This document shows positions 20,716-30,616 of a stretch of 64,000 nt of DNA, one piece after another. Under the pieces are notes generated by a model. The model was not told where the DNA came from. It saw nothing but the letters and a program-made list of their open reading frames with translations, and did no database searches. Origin of the DNA: an uncultured Pelagibacteraceae bacterium (lineage in GTDB: Bacteria > Pseudomonadota > Alphaproteobacteria > Pelagibacterales > Pelagibacteraceae); contig CACKUZ010000001.1 in NCBI GenBank assembly GCA_902603475.1, forward strand, positions 18,726 to 82,725. The letters are read 5' to 3'. Position 1 is the first letter of the stretch; each line of letters begins with the position of its first letter. The position numbers and the translations under genes were made by a program.

Positions 20716-21617
20716 TGTTCAATATTTTTGGTTTTTATAAATTTAAAAAACTTAATAATCTTAAAAAATTAAAAAAAAGATTAGAAAATAATCTTAAAGA
20801 TTATGAAATTAGAGGAACAATAATAATTTCATCCGAAGGTGTTAATGGAACAATTTCAGATAAAAAAAATAACCTTTCAAAACTCAATAAACTTCTAAAA
20901 AAAATATTAGCTATAAAAAAATTTAATTCAGAAAATAATTCTAATAGTAAATTTAATCCATTTCATAAACTTAAAATTAAAATCAAAAAGGAAGTTGTTC
21001 CAATGGGTTTTAAAGTTAAAAACTACAATTATCCTAAGAACAACCTAAATCCAAGGGAATGGAATAAAATAATTAAAAAAAAGGACACAGTTTTGATAGA
21101 TGCACGGAAATCTTTTGAGTATGATGTGGGTACTTTTAAAAAATCTTTAAATCCAAATTTAGAAAACTTTCGCGAATTTCCTAAATATTTAAATCAATTT
21201 AAAAATAGCGAAAGTATAGCAATGTTTTGTACAGGTGGTATCAGGTGCGAAAAAGCAAATGTTTATTTGAAAAAAAAAGGATTTAAAAATGTATATGTTT
21301 TAAAAGGCGGAATTATCAACTATCTTAATAATATTAATAAAAAAAATAGTCAATGGAACGGCGAATGTTTTGTTTTTGATAATAGAGTTTCAGTAAAACA
21401 TGGTTTAAAGCAAGGAAGTTATTCAATTTGTAGCGGTTGCAGAAAACCTCTTTCTATCAAAGAAAAAAAATCTTCTAAATATTTAGAAGGCATTCATTGT
21501 CCAAAATGTCACGATTATTTAACTGATGATCAAAAATCAAGATTTGCAATGAGACAAAAGCAAATAATACTTGCAAAAAAAACTGGCAAGAGACATATCT
21601 TTAAAAAAGAATATTAA
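20715..21617 (+). CDS. trhO: Rhodanese-domain tRNA uridine(34) hydroxylase (TrhO/YceA family)
   Basis: The family installs 5-hydroxyuridine at tRNA wobble position 34 in an oxygen-dependent reaction. An N-terminal acylphosphatase-like domain (about 1-100) is followed by a rhodanese domain with VLIDARKSFEYDVGTF near residue 131 and the active Cys in AMFCTGGIRCEKANVYL near residue 180. A Cys-rich C-terminal segment (CSGCRKPLS and CPKC) follows. The 300-residue length is near normal. It overlaps the O-methyltransferase by one base; a wobble-modification link between the two is only a guess. Confidence 0.87.
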   Translation: MFNIFGFYKFKKLNNLKKLKKRLENNLKDYEIRGTIIISSEGVNGTISDKKNNLSKLNKLLKKILAIKKFNSENNSNSKFNPFHKLKIKIKKEVVPMGFKVKNYNYPKNNLNPREWNKIIKKKDTVLIDARKSFEYDVGTFKKSLNPNLENFREFPKYLNQFKNSESIAMFCTGGIRCEKANVYLKKKGFKNVYVLKGGIINYLNNINKKNSQWNGECFVFDNRVSVKHGLKQGSYSICSGCRKPLSIKEKKSSKYLEGIHCPKCHDYLTDDQKSRFAMRQKQIILAKKTGKRHIFKKEY

Positions 21618-21633
21618 TTAAATTATAATTTTT

Positions 21634-22995
21634 ATGGATTTGCTTAAAGAAAATATACCTTTACTTGTTAGAAAACTTGCAATTCCAGCAAGTGTAGGTA
21701 CGCTTTTTCAAACATTATACAATATTGTCGATACTTTTTATTCAGGATTAATCTCGCCAGAAGCACTTTCTGCGCTCAGTAAATCATTTCCAATATATTT
21801 TATTATTGTAGCAACATCTATTGGAGTAACAGTTGCGGGAACTTCCTTAATAGGGAATAGCATTGGAGAAAAAAATGAAAAAAATGTATCTTATTATTTC
21901 ACTCATATTATTATCTATGGACTGATCATATCAGTTTTTATTACATGCATAGGTTTATATTTTGCTGAAAAGGTTTTTAACATAATGGGTTCAAATGAGG
22001 AAATTACAAATTTAGGACTTCAATATACAAATATTATGTTTTATGGGTCATTTCTTTTTTTTCTTGTTGTATCACTTAACTCTTTATTACATGCAGAAGG
22101 AGATACAAAAACATACAGAAATGTTTTGGTTTTAAGTTTTTTGCTAAATATAATTTTAAATCCTATCTTAATATTTGGGTTTTTATTTATTCCAGCAATG
22201 GGAATGATGGGAATAGGCTTATCAACAATTATTGCGCAATTAATCGCATTTCTTATTATTCTTTTTAAAGTTTTACAAAACCCACGAGTTAAAAAAATTA
22301 CAATTGAATTTTTTAAAGTAAAATTAATTTTTTTAAAAAATATATTATTTCAATCAATGCCAATATCAATTGCAATATGTGGATATGCAGTTGCTGCTAC
22401 ATTTATATTTACTTATGTTGGTCAGACAAATGAACTAGCAGTTGCTGGTTATGGTGCAGCTACGAGAATAGAACAGGTTGTTTTACTGCCAATACTGGGA
22501 ATAAATACTGCAATAATCTCAATTATAGCTCAAAACTATGGTGCAAATAATTTTGATAGAGTTAAAGAAACTTACTTCGTTTCAATTAAATATGGGCTTT
22601 TCTTAATGGTTTTTTCAGGAATATTAGTTTATTTAACAGCTGATATAGTTCCAAGATTTTTTTCTAGCAACGAAGTGGTATTAGAATATGGAAGAAGGTA
22701 TTTAAAAATTGCAGCGTTTATATTGCCAGCTTACCCAATTTTCTTTTTATCAAATGGTTTTTTTATGGGATTAAAAAAATCTAATTATGCAATGATAAAT
22801 AATATGTTGCGAAATGTTCTTGTTCCAATATGTGTTTTTTACTTAGCCAAATATCTATCTGCAGATTTTGATAGTTTCTTTTGGTTGTGGTTTATTTTTC
22901 AATGGACGCTTTCGATACTATTATTTAGTTATGTGAGTTATTATATTAAAAAAAAATTAGATAAACCTAGAGCTATCCTTAATCCACAACCATAA
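21634..22995 (+). CDS. MATE-family efflux transporter
   Basis: A 453-residue inner-membrane protein with about twelve hydrophobic segments arranged as two MatE repeats. The first starts around ASVGTLFQTLYNIVDTFYSG, typical for the NorM/DinF superfamily. Members export cationic drugs or metabolites using Na+ or H+ gradients; the substrate here is unknown. Its last 39 bases overlap the end of soxG on the opposite strand, an unusually long tail-to-tail overlap. Confidence 0.88.
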   Translation: MDLLKENIPLLVRKLAIPASVGTLFQTLYNIVDTFYSGLISPEALSALSKSFPIYFIIVATSIGVTVAGTSLIGNSIGEKNEKNVSYYFTHIIIYGLIISVFITCIGLYFAEKVFNIMGSNEEITNLGLQYTNIMFYGSFLFFLVVSLNSLLHAEGDTKTYRNVLVLSFLLNIILNPILIFGFLFIPAMGMMGIGLSTIIAQLIAFLIILFKVLQNPRVKKITIEFFKVKLIFLKNILFQSMPISIAICGYAVAATFIFTYVGQTNELAVAGYGAATRIEQVVLLPILGINTAIISIIAQNYGANNFDRVKETYFVSIKYGLFLMVFSGILVYLTADIVPRFFSSNEVVLEYGRRYLKIAAFILPAYPIFFLSNGFFMGLKKSNYAMINNMLRNVLVPICVFYLAKYLSADFDSFFWLWFIFQWTLSILLFSYVSYYIKKKLDKPRAILNPQP

Positions 22996-23502
22996 TTCTT
23001 CTGAGAAGGATCTTCTTACAAAAAGATTAATTTCATTAATCTCTTTATGGTGGATAATCACATCTGTATGGTTTAACAGAGTTTGGGTAACTGAATTTTT
23101 AGTTTTTTTGAAATTGTTAAAATTAAATGGCGATCCAGACGAAAGAAGATCAAAAGTTTTATTTCCTTTAATATTAATACAAATCCATTGATTTGAAACA
23201 TCAACGACTGAACCAAAATTGAATTTTGAAATTTCATTAAAAAGATTATTGAATAATTGTCGATCTTCACCAACAAAATATACTAACCATTCGTCTGTAC
23301 TTAGCCACAGCGTATTATATTGTTGATTTGATGAACTTGTATTCGGCTCAATAGGTAAAATTATAGATAAGATTTTTCCTATTTTGGTAAAAAATTCTTT
23401 CTTTTTTCCTCTTAAATTTATTTTTACAATTGGTTCAGATAAGGAAATTTCGAGACCTTCAAATGAACTTTTTTCAAATTTAGGATATTCTTGATTAAGC
23501 AT
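22957..23502 (-). CDS. soxG: Sarcosine oxidase gamma subunit
   Basis: Last gene of the sox operon, 181 residues. SoxG has a GcvT/THF-binding-like fold and packs on the alpha subunit. It is poorly conserved. Identity here rests on position after soxA (8-base overlap), size, and segments such as LWLSTDEWLVYF and VVDVSNQWICINIKG that fit the family pattern. The tail overlaps the convergent MATE gene by 39 bases. Confidence 0.82.
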   Translation of the reverse strand: MLNQEYPKFEKSSFEGLEISLSEPIVKINLRGKKKEFFTKIGKILSIILPIEPNTSSSNQQYNTLWLSTDEWLVYFVGEDRQLFNNLFNEISKFNFGSVVDVSNQWICINIKGNKTFDLLSSGSPFNFNNFKKTKNSVTQTLLNHTDVIIHHKEINEINLFVRRSFSEELWLWIKDSSRFI

Positions 23503-26497
23503 TAATCCTCTTATTTTCTTTATCTAGAAAAACTGTGTCAGACACTATTACATTTATGCTTTTATTTTCCATTGGTACAATAAGTTTTTGGCCATGCATT
23601 TTTTTTCCACTTTTAACTACAGCAAGTGCAATTGATTTATTTAAATTTGGGCTAAAGTAACTCGATGTTACATGTCCAATCATTTCTATTGGTTTTTTGT
23701 TCATATCAGAAACAATCTGGGCTCCTTCTTCTAAAACTTCATTTGGATCATCTGTGAGTAATCCTACAAGTTGTTTTCTATCTTCTCTTATAGTATCGCT
23801 TCTATAAAGAGATCTTTTTCCAATAAAATCGTATTTTTTCTTGCTAACTATCCAGTCCATTTGAAGGTCGATTGGTGTCATGGTACCATCTGTATCTTGA
23901 CCAACAATAATAAAACCCTTTTCAGCTCTTAATAAATGCATTGTTTCTGTTCCGTAAGGAGTAATTTTAAATTCTTTTCCTACCTCAATGCATTTCTCCC
24001 ATAACGATTTTCCGTATTTTGACTCTATATTAATTTCATAACTAAGTTCACCAGTAAAACTTATTCTCATTATTCTACAATTAATCTCATCAATTTTAGC
24101 ATTTTGGTAAGACATATGTGGAAAAGCCTCATCACTAAAATCTTTATCAGGAAATATTTTGGTTAATATTTTTTTAGAGTTTGGACCACATATACTTACT
24201 GTCGAGTAGTGGTCAGTGACTGAAGTTAAATAAACATCTAACTCAGGCCACTCTGTTTGTAAATAATCTTCAAGTTTTGAAAGAACATTCGCTGCTCCAC
24301 CTGTTGTTGTGGTCATTAAGTAATGATTTTCACCTAATCTTGTCGTAACACCATCATCATAAACCATGCCATCTTCATTTAACATCAATCCATATCTGCA
24401 TTTTCCAATTCCTAATTTTGACCATGCATTTGTGTAAACTCTATTTAAAAATTCAGATGCGTCAGTTCCTTGAATATCTATTTTTCCAAGTGTAGAAGCA
24501 TCTAAAATTCCGGCACTATCTCTAGCTGCCTTACTTTCTCTTTGAACAGCATCATGAAGACCTTCGTTATTAATAGGGTAGTACCAAGGCCTTTTCCATT
24601 GTCCAACATTTTCGAATTTAGCATTATTTTCACTATGCCATTCATGAATTGACGTTTTTCTTATAATATCAAAAAATTTACCTACACTTCTTCCAACTAT
24701 TGACCCAAAAGTTAATGGTGTAAACGGTGGTCTAAATGTTGTTGTTCCTAATGTACCCATTTTAACACCAGCAGTATCTGCAATAATCCCCAATGCATGC
24801 ATGTTGGATAGTTTACCCTGATCAGTTGCCATACCAGTTGTTGTGTAACGTTTTACATGTTCAATAGATTTAAAACCTTCTCTAAGTGCAAGCTTTATAT
24901 CTTTTGCAGTAGAGTCATTTTGAAAATCAATAAAAGATTTGCATTTACCCTCTGATATATAATTTGGTAGTAGCCATATATTTCTTTTATCTAATTCTTT
25001 TGAGTTTAGCACAGAAGTGTTGTCAAATTCAGTTTCGCTGACCTTCAAAAAATTCTTCACCTTTTTATTTGTATTATTAATTATTTCTTCAAGTTCAAAG
25101 TCACCATTACATGAACCAACATTAATATGATTTTCGTCGATTTCAGTTGGTATAAAAGTTTGATCATTTTCTCTAAAATCTAATTTTCCACCAGATTGAG
25201 TATGCATGTGAACCATTGGTGTCCAACCTCCACTTACTGCTAAGCAATCACAGTTCATTCTATTTTTATCTCCAACAATATTTGATCCATCTTCTGATAA
25301 ATTCATTATCTCAATAGAATTTATTTTTCTATGACCAAAAGTGTTAACTATTGTTGAGTTCCAATAGATTTTAATTCCAAGTTTTTCAGCATTTTTAACA
25401 ATTTTGGAATTAGATTTTTTTCTTATATCTATTATTTCGACAGATATTCCTTTTTCTCTCATTGAAACAGCTGTTTCGTAAGCACTATCATTATTAGTAA
25501 ATATCACATTATTAAATCCACAAGATACACCATAAAAATCTAAATATTTTTTTACAGAGTTAGCAAGCATTATTCCTGGTCTATCGTTATTATTAAATAT
25601 AAGGGGTCTTTCAATAGCACCTGTTGCTACTATTACTTTATGAGCTCTAATTTTCCATAATCTCTGTCTGATGTCACCATTTCTTTTGTCCAATGGTAGG
25701 TGGTCTGAAATATTTTGTTTTGCTAAGAGGTAATTATAACTATGATAAGCTGCTAAGCTTGTTCTAGTTTTGATTGTTAAATTATCTAATTTTTTAAGTT
25801 CTTCTATCTCCTCATCTATCCATTCACCAGAATATTTAGCATTAATTTTATAATTTTCATTCTTTTGAAATATTGTTGATCCTCCAAGAATATTTTTATC
25901 TTCAATCAATATTGTTTTTAAATTGTTTTTAGCAGCAATTTTTGATGCTATAATTCCAGAAATACCACCACCTATAATTAATACATCACAATGAACATGT
26001 TTATGGTCATACAATTCAGGATCGGGTTTTGTTGGTGATTTCCCTAGTCCCGCAGACATTCTTATTAATGGCTCATAAATTTTTTTCCAGAAACTTTTAG
26101 GCCACATAAAAGTCTTATAATAAAAACCTGCAGGTATAAATGGAGATATAAAATTGTTAATTCCTCCTATATCAAAATTAACACTGGGCCAACAATTTTG
26201 ACTTGAGGCTTTTAAACCTTCATACAATTCAATCTCTGTGGCTCTAACATTAGGTTCTGTTAAATCTGTATCTTCGTTTATTTGACATATCGCATTAGGT
26301 TCTTCGGATCCACTAGACATTATCCCTCTTGGTCGGTGATATTTAAAGCTTCTACCAACTAAATGTACTCCATTTGAAAGCAGGGCAGATGCCAAAGTAT
26401 CACCGTCAAAACCGTGATAAGATTTTCCATCAAAATGGAATGAAACTGTTTTAGTTTGATCTACATGTTTTGTCTTATTTACTCTGTATTTCATCAT
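23495..26497 (-). CDS. soxA: Sarcosine oxidase alpha subunit
   Basis: Largest subunit (1000 residues) of heterotetrameric sarcosine oxidase, which oxidises sarcosine to glycine and passes the methyl carbon to tetrahydrofolate. An N-terminal ferredoxin-like domain carries SFKYHRPRGIMSSG. A dinucleotide-binding domain follows with VLIIGGGISGIIASKIAAK near residue 172. The C-terminal GcvT-like THF domain (about 620-1000) includes GILDASTLGKIDIQG. Two adjacent ATG codons start the gene directly after soxD. The lineage could use related substrates such as dimethylglycine; sequence alone cannot separate these. Confidence 0.94.
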   Translation of the reverse strand: MMKYRVNKTKHVDQTKTVSFHFDGKSYHGFDGDTLASALLSNGVHLVGRSFKYHRPRGIMSSGSEEPNAICQINEDTDLTEPNVRATEIELYEGLKASSQNCWPSVNFDIGGINNFISPFIPAGFYYKTFMWPKSFWKKIYEPLIRMSAGLGKSPTKPDPELYDHKHVHCDVLIIGGGISGIIASKIAAKNNLKTILIEDKNILGGSTIFQKNENYKINAKYSGEWIDEEIEELKKLDNLTIKTRTSLAAYHSYNYLLAKQNISDHLPLDKRNGDIRQRLWKIRAHKVIVATGAIERPLIFNNNDRPGIMLANSVKKYLDFYGVSCGFNNVIFTNNDSAYETAVSMREKGISVEIIDIRKKSNSKIVKNAEKLGIKIYWNSTIVNTFGHRKINSIEIMNLSEDGSNIVGDKNRMNCDCLAVSGGWTPMVHMHTQSGGKLDFRENDQTFIPTEIDENHINVGSCNGDFELEEIINNTNKKVKNFLKVSETEFDNTSVLNSKELDKRNIWLLPNYISEGKCKSFIDFQNDSTAKDIKLALREGFKSIEHVKRYTTTGMATDQGKLSNMHALGIIADTAGVKMGTLGTTTFRPPFTPLTFGSIVGRSVGKFFDIIRKTSIHEWHSENNAKFENVGQWKRPWYYPINNEGLHDAVQRESKAARDSAGILDASTLGKIDIQGTDASEFLNRVYTNAWSKLGIGKCRYGLMLNEDGMVYDDGVTTRLGENHYLMTTTTGGAANVLSKLEDYLQTEWPELDVYLTSVTDHYSTVSICGPNSKKILTKIFPDKDFSDEAFPHMSYQNAKIDEINCRIMRISFTGELSYEINIESKYGKSLWEKCIEVGKEFKITPYGTETMHLLRAEKGFIIVGQDTDGTMTPIDLQMDWIVSKKKYDFIGKRSLYRSDTIREDRKQLVGLLTDDPNEVLEEGAQIVSDMNKKPIEMIGHVTSSYFSPNLNKSIALAVVKSGKKMHGQKLIVPMENKSINVIVSDTVFLDKENKRINA

Positions 26498-26773
26498 TTA
26501 TTCTATCGGTGGTTTTTCGCCCATTTTATAAACCGCATGTATTTTGTCATTTGATGTGTCTCTAACCATATTAAACCATTTCCTACATCCATGAGCATGG
26601 TTCCATCTTTCGAACTGAATTCCTTTAATATTCTTTCTCATAAATAGATATTCTGCCCATTGATCATCACTTAGCTCAGTTGGTTGTTTGGGTCTAACTA
26701 TGTGAGCTTCACCTCCGCATGAAAATTCACTTTGGTCTCTTTCACCACAATATGGACAATTTATTAAAAACAT
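26498..26773 (-). CDS. soxD: Sarcosine oxidase delta subunit
   Basis: A 91-residue zinc-binding subunit. The zinc ligands are visible as the N-terminal CPYCGERDQSEFSCGGEAH, with Cys6 and Cys9, and the later NHAHGCRKWF that supplies His and Cys. Length and motif order match SoxD. The gene fits exactly between soxB (one-base overlap) and soxA (no gap). Confidence 0.94.
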   Translation of the reverse strand: MFLINCPYCGERDQSEFSCGGEAHIVRPKQPTELSDDQWAEYLFMRKNIKGIQFERWNHAHGCRKWFNMVRDTSNDKIHAVYKMGEKPPIE

Positions 26774-28026
26774 TAGTGTGCCACAGCGGCTGCACCATGT
26801 TCGTCAACTAGATCTCCACTTACAAATCTGTTTAGATTAAATGCTGCATTTAATTCATGTGGTTCATTATTAGCAATAGTGTGTGCAAATAAATCACCAG
26901 ATCCAGGTGTTGCTTTAAAACCTCCTGTGCCCCAACCACAGTTAAAATAGAGTCCTTTTATATTTGTTTTACTAATTATTGGACTTGCATCAGGACATAT
27001 ATCAACAATTCCACCCCATTGTCTCAACATTTTCATTCGGCTAAAAATAGGGTACAGCTCCAATATTGCTTTTAATGTTCCTTCAACAACATCGTGACTA
27101 CCTCTTTGAGTATAAGAAACATAAGCGTCCGTTCCAGCGCCAATTACTAGTTCACCTTTATCAGACTGACTAACATATGCATGTACAGCGTTGGACATTA
27201 CTACAGTATCAATTATTGGTTTGACTGGTTCTGAAACTAATGCCTGTAAAGGTTTGCTTTCCAGTGGCAATCTTAATCCTGCCATGTTAGCAATTACACT
27301 CGAGTGTCCTGCTGCAACAACACCAATTTTTTTTGTTTTAATAAATCCTTTTGATGTTTCAACACCTTCAACTTGATCTCCATTTCTTTTTATACCTTTA
27401 ACTTCACAATTTTGTATTATATCAACTCCCATTTCATCTGCACCTCTTGCATAACCCCATGCAACAGCATCATGTCTAGCAGTTCCCGCTCTTCTTTGTA
27501 ATGTTCCACCAAGAACAGGGTATCTTATATCTGGAGAAGTATTTATTATTGGACAAAATTCTTTTACTTGATTTGTACTTAACCACACTGCATCAATACC
27601 ATTAAGTCTGTTTGCGTGTGTTCTTCTTTTTAAATCTCTTACATCTTGAAGGTTATGAGCTAAATTCATAACTCCTCTTTGACTGAACATAACATTGTAA
27701 TTTAATTCTTGAGATAAATTTTCCCAAATTTTTAATGCATGGTCGTATAATCCAGCACTTGCATCCCACAAATAATTTGATCTAATAATTGTAGTATTTC
27801 TTCCTGTATTACCTCCACCAATCCAGCCTTTTTCTAACACAGCAATATTTCTCATGTTATGCTTTTTAGCTAGGTAGTAAGCTGTTGCTAAACCGTGGCC
27901 ACCACCACCAATTATAATAGCTTCATATTCTCTTTTTGGCTCAGGATCTCCCCAAGCTTGCTTCCAGTTTTCATGCTGCGAAAAAGCATTTTTAATTAGT
28001 GAGAATATCGAATATTTGTTTTTCAT
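26773..28026 (-). CDS. soxB: Sarcosine oxidase beta subunit
   Basis: Flavin-carrying catalytic subunit, 417 residues, first gene of the soxBDAG operon. The FAD Rossmann motif [20 protein letters not shown] is near residue 38. The [13 protein letters not shown] segment with His185 is the likely covalent FMN attachment region. The C-terminal part holds [20 protein letters not shown], which closes the flavin site. It is divergent from tRNA-Ser. Its product glycine and 5,10-methylene-THF link it to glyA elsewhere in the window. Confidence 0.95.
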   Translation of the reverse strand: MKNKYSIFSLIKNAFSQHENWKQAWGDPEPKREYEAIIIGGGGHGLATAYYLAKKHNMRNIAVLEKGWIGGGNTGRNTTIIRSNYLWDASAGLYDHALKIWENLSQELNYNVMFSQRGVMNLAHNLQDVRDLKRRTHANRLNGIDAVWLSTNQVKEFCPIINTSPDIRYPVLGGTLQRRAGTARHDAVAWGYARGADEMGVDIIQNCEVKGIKRNGDQVEGVETSKGFIKTKKIGVVAAGHSSVIANMAGLRLPLESKPLQALVSEPVKPIIDTVVMSNAVHAYVSQSDKGELVIGAGTDAYVSYTQRGSHDVVEGTLKAILELYPIFSRMKMLRQWGGIVDICPDASPIISKTNIKGLYFNCGWGTGGFKATPGSGDLFAHTIANNEPHELNAAFNLNRFVSGDLVDEHGAAAVAH

Positions 28027-28090
28027 AATTGCCAGAAATTACTTGATTAATATTGAATATTCAATGATTTCAAGTTACACATCTACGTAC

Positions 28091-28185
28091 GGAAGGATGG
28101 GTGAGCTGGTTGAAACCAGCGGTTTGCTAAACCGCCGTACGCTTGAAAAGGTGTACCGAGGGTTCGAATCCCTCTCCTTCCGCCA
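28091..28185 (+). tRNA. tRNA-Ser (anticodon GCU)
   Basis: A full cloverleaf can be drawn. Acceptor GGAAGGA pairs with TCCTTCC (28175-28181), followed by discriminator G and an encoded CCA (28183-28185). The anticodon stem GCGGT/ACCGC encloses loop TTGCTAA with anticodon GCT at 28126-28128. The T arm is GAGGG-TTCGAAT-CCCTC. A long variable arm between the anticodon and T arms is as expected for class II serine tRNA. It reads AGC/AGU codons. Confidence 0.96.
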
Positions 28186-28402
28186 TTTAAATAATCGCCA
28201 GTATCAACAATGATTTTCCAGAGTTTACGCTAGTTTTCCTTGTTCATAACCACTTAAACTTTGTTTTATTTCGAATGTCTATAGTCTGGACACTAGTTTG
28301 TTACATAAATTGATGAGTCTTTATGCGAATTATTTTTACTTCAATTTCAATTATCCGCTTAACTAGTGCGAGATAGTGTGAAGTAGTGTGTCCCGCTAGA
28401 AC
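28186..28402. other. Gene-free region behind tRNA-Ser with three 10-base repeats
   Basis: About 217 bases without a coding frame between the tRNA and the end of slt, long for this genome. Near its right end three imperfect tandem units start at 28364, 28374 and 28384 (TAGTGCGAGA, TAGTGTGAAG, TAGTGTGTCC). Position directly 3' of a tRNA is where integrative elements attach, but no integrase or second tRNA end copy is seen here. It may be a decayed element or a termination/regulatory zone. Confidence 0.5.
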
Positions 28403-30589
28403 TTAATATAGTGGCTTATTTTTAAAAAAATCGCTGAGATAAATTGGTTTTTGAGACAATATGTACCTATAAACATTATAATTTTCTAAAACTCTTTGAA
28501 CGTAATTTCTGGTTTCTTTGAATTTTATTAGCTCAACCCAATCCACATAATCTATTTGTTTTTTTTGGGGATCCTTGTTTAATTTCTTCCAGTACTTAAC
28601 TCTTTTCGGTCCTGCATTATATGCAGCTGTAGCAAAAGGGTAGGAACCTTTATAATTACTAATTAATCCAGCTATATAATGAGATCCTAAATTTATATTA
28701 TATTCAGGGTCGGTTGTTAATTTTGATTTAGAGTAACCAAGTTTAGCTTGTTTTGAAACTGTTTTAGCAGTGTATGGCATAAGCTGCATTAATCCTTGAG
28801 CACCAACTCTGCTTCTAGCAGAAGTATCAAATTCACTTTCCTGTCTTATAATAGATAATATTAAAGCTGGATCAGGAATTTTCCTGCCGCCAACAAATTT
28901 TGGCACACTCATGATTGGGTAATTAAATTGGTTATGAAATCTTTTTTTGTATGAAGCTATTTTAGAAACTTGTATTGCAAAATCAAACCGTGAAATATCG
29001 GACGCCAGTTTCGCAGCCAAAACCTCGCTTCCCTTTTCTATATTATCATTAGCTAAATGTCTTAATATATGTTTGGTATATTTATCTTTATTTAAGTAAT
29101 CAAGTAGATCCACAATTGCGACAAGTTTTTTTAAATAAAATTCTTGCTCATATTTATCATCAACAAACATTAATTTATCTAGTTCAAATTTTTCTTGCGG
29201 TTTAACTTTCATATGTGAAAGTTGACCATAATAAGTCGTTAAATAATTTGATCCTTCAAAATACCATTTGTAAGAATTTTCTTTATCACCAATTTTTTCA
29301 TAAGTTCTTCCTAACCAGTAAGCACCTCTTGAAAGACTTATTGGGTAGTTAACACTGTAATAAAAATTTTTAAAATGGTTTTCTGCCAGCTCAGGTTTTT
29401 TCAAAAAACTCAATGCTATCCAGCCGCTCATCCATTCGGCCTCAGCATATTCAGGGCCTTCTGACATTGCATGTTTTGAAACTACTTTATAAGCAGTATT
29501 ATATTTTTTTTTATATAATAAAGATCTTCCAATTATTGATCTTTCTTTCCACCATTTATCTGGTCTAACTAAATATTTCTTTGTATTTTGAATATCATTT
29601 AATATTTCTAATGAACTATCTACACGACCTTTTTTCCGTCTCCATTTTAATCTGTCATATTTTAGGCCAGGATCCTTTTTTAATTTTTTTGGTACTTTTT
29701 TTATTGCCTCATCAACACCGTAGCCTCTACTTATTAAAATTTGTCTAGCTGTATAAAGTAATTGATAATCTTTTGGTAAATATTTAATAATTCTTTTAAG
29801 GTCCCAGTGTTTACCTTCCCACGCATAATAATCTGCTCGTTTGATATAATCTGAAGTATCTAAAATGTTTTTAAATTTTTTTCTAAAATATTTTAGACTA
29901 TTTTTATTTAAGTCAGCATTTACAAAACCTTCTTTGATGAGTTTAATACCTTCCCCCGATTTACCAATTTTTAACAAACTTTCACCTAACATCATTTTTC
30001 CATATCCACTTAATGGCTCGTTACTTTGAAACCAATTAATGATTTCTGTAGAAGAATGGTTTTGTAAATTTATTTTGTGTTCAGCAAGATATTTAATTCT
30101 ATTAAATCTTGGATAATCATTAACTCTTTCGATAAACCTTTTATATTCAGAAAAAGTTGCTTTATTTCCTGAAGTAAGTAGATGTCTCCATTCAATGAAA
30201 TCATATATGGATTGAGCTCTAGCTTTTTTTGCTGTATTTTTTGCATCTTTCCAATTAGATTTTTCCATAAATCTAATTGCTTGTTTTGCATATTCAAAAT
30301 CTCTCTCGCTATAGTATTTTGTTTTCTTTGCAGTTCTTAATAACTGTTTTTTAACAATAAGTGGTTTTTTTGGAGGTAATAAAATTCCAAATATCTCTTT
30401 AGGTAAATCTTTATCATCTCTTAAACTTTGTTTTTCATTAAATGTTCCAGGTTTAAAGGGAGGTACAACTATCTGACTTTTAAACTCAGGTTTTTTCTTA
30501 GGTATTATTATTTCATTTGAATATGATGATTGAAAAAAGCTTAAAAAAAATATAGTTGTTAGTAGTATTTTAGATTTTCTAAAAATCAT
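28403..30589 (-). CDS. slt: Soluble lytic murein transglycosylase
   Basis: Periplasmic muramidase that cleaves peptidoglycan to anhydro-muropeptides. The N-terminus has a signal peptide (about residues 1-24). A long alpha-helical superhelical region follows (about 90-540). The C-terminal SLT domain (about 570-700) holds the catalytic Glu in LSIIRQESEFDTSARSRVGA and the GLMQLMPYTA motif. The 728-residue length suits the Slt70 type. It is divergent from dapA with only 27 bases between start codons. Confidence 0.92.
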   Translation of the reverse strand: MIFRKSKILLTTIFFLSFFQSSYSNEIIIPKKKPEFKSQIVVPPFKPGTFNEKQSLRDDKDLPKEIFGILLPPKKPLIVKKQLLRTAKKTKYYSERDFEYAKQAIRFMEKSNWKDAKNTAKKARAQSIYDFIEWRHLLTSGNKATFSEYKRFIERVNDYPRFNRIKYLAEHKINLQNHSSTEIINWFQSNEPLSGYGKMMLGESLLKIGKSGEGIKLIKEGFVNADLNKNSLKYFRKKFKNILDTSDYIKRADYYAWEGKHWDLKRIIKYLPKDYQLLYTARQILISRGYGVDEAIKKVPKKLKKDPGLKYDRLKWRRKKGRVDSSLEILNDIQNTKKYLVRPDKWWKERSIIGRSLLYKKKYNTAYKVVSKHAMSEGPEYAEAEWMSGWIALSFLKKPELAENHFKNFYYSVNYPISLSRGAYWLGRTYEKIGDKENSYKWYFEGSNYLTTYYGQLSHMKVKPQEKFELDKLMFVDDKYEQEFYLKKLVAIVDLLDYLNKDKYTKHILRHLANDNIEKGSEVLAAKLASDISRFDFAIQVSKIASYKKRFHNQFNYPIMSVPKFVGGRKIPDPALILSIIRQESEFDTSARSRVGAQGLMQLMPYTAKTVSKQAKLGYSKSKLTTDPEYNINLGSHYIAGLISNYKGSYPFATAAYNAGPKRVKYWKKLNKDPQKKQIDYVDWVELIKFKETRNYVQRVLENYNVYRYILSQKPIYLSDFFKNKPLY

Positions 30590-30616
30590 TTTTAATAACT
30601 TATGATATAAATATTT

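Noticed and set aside
28016-28213. 65-residue frame across tRNA-Ser
   Set aside because: It is a translation of the tRNA gene itself, a common artefact.
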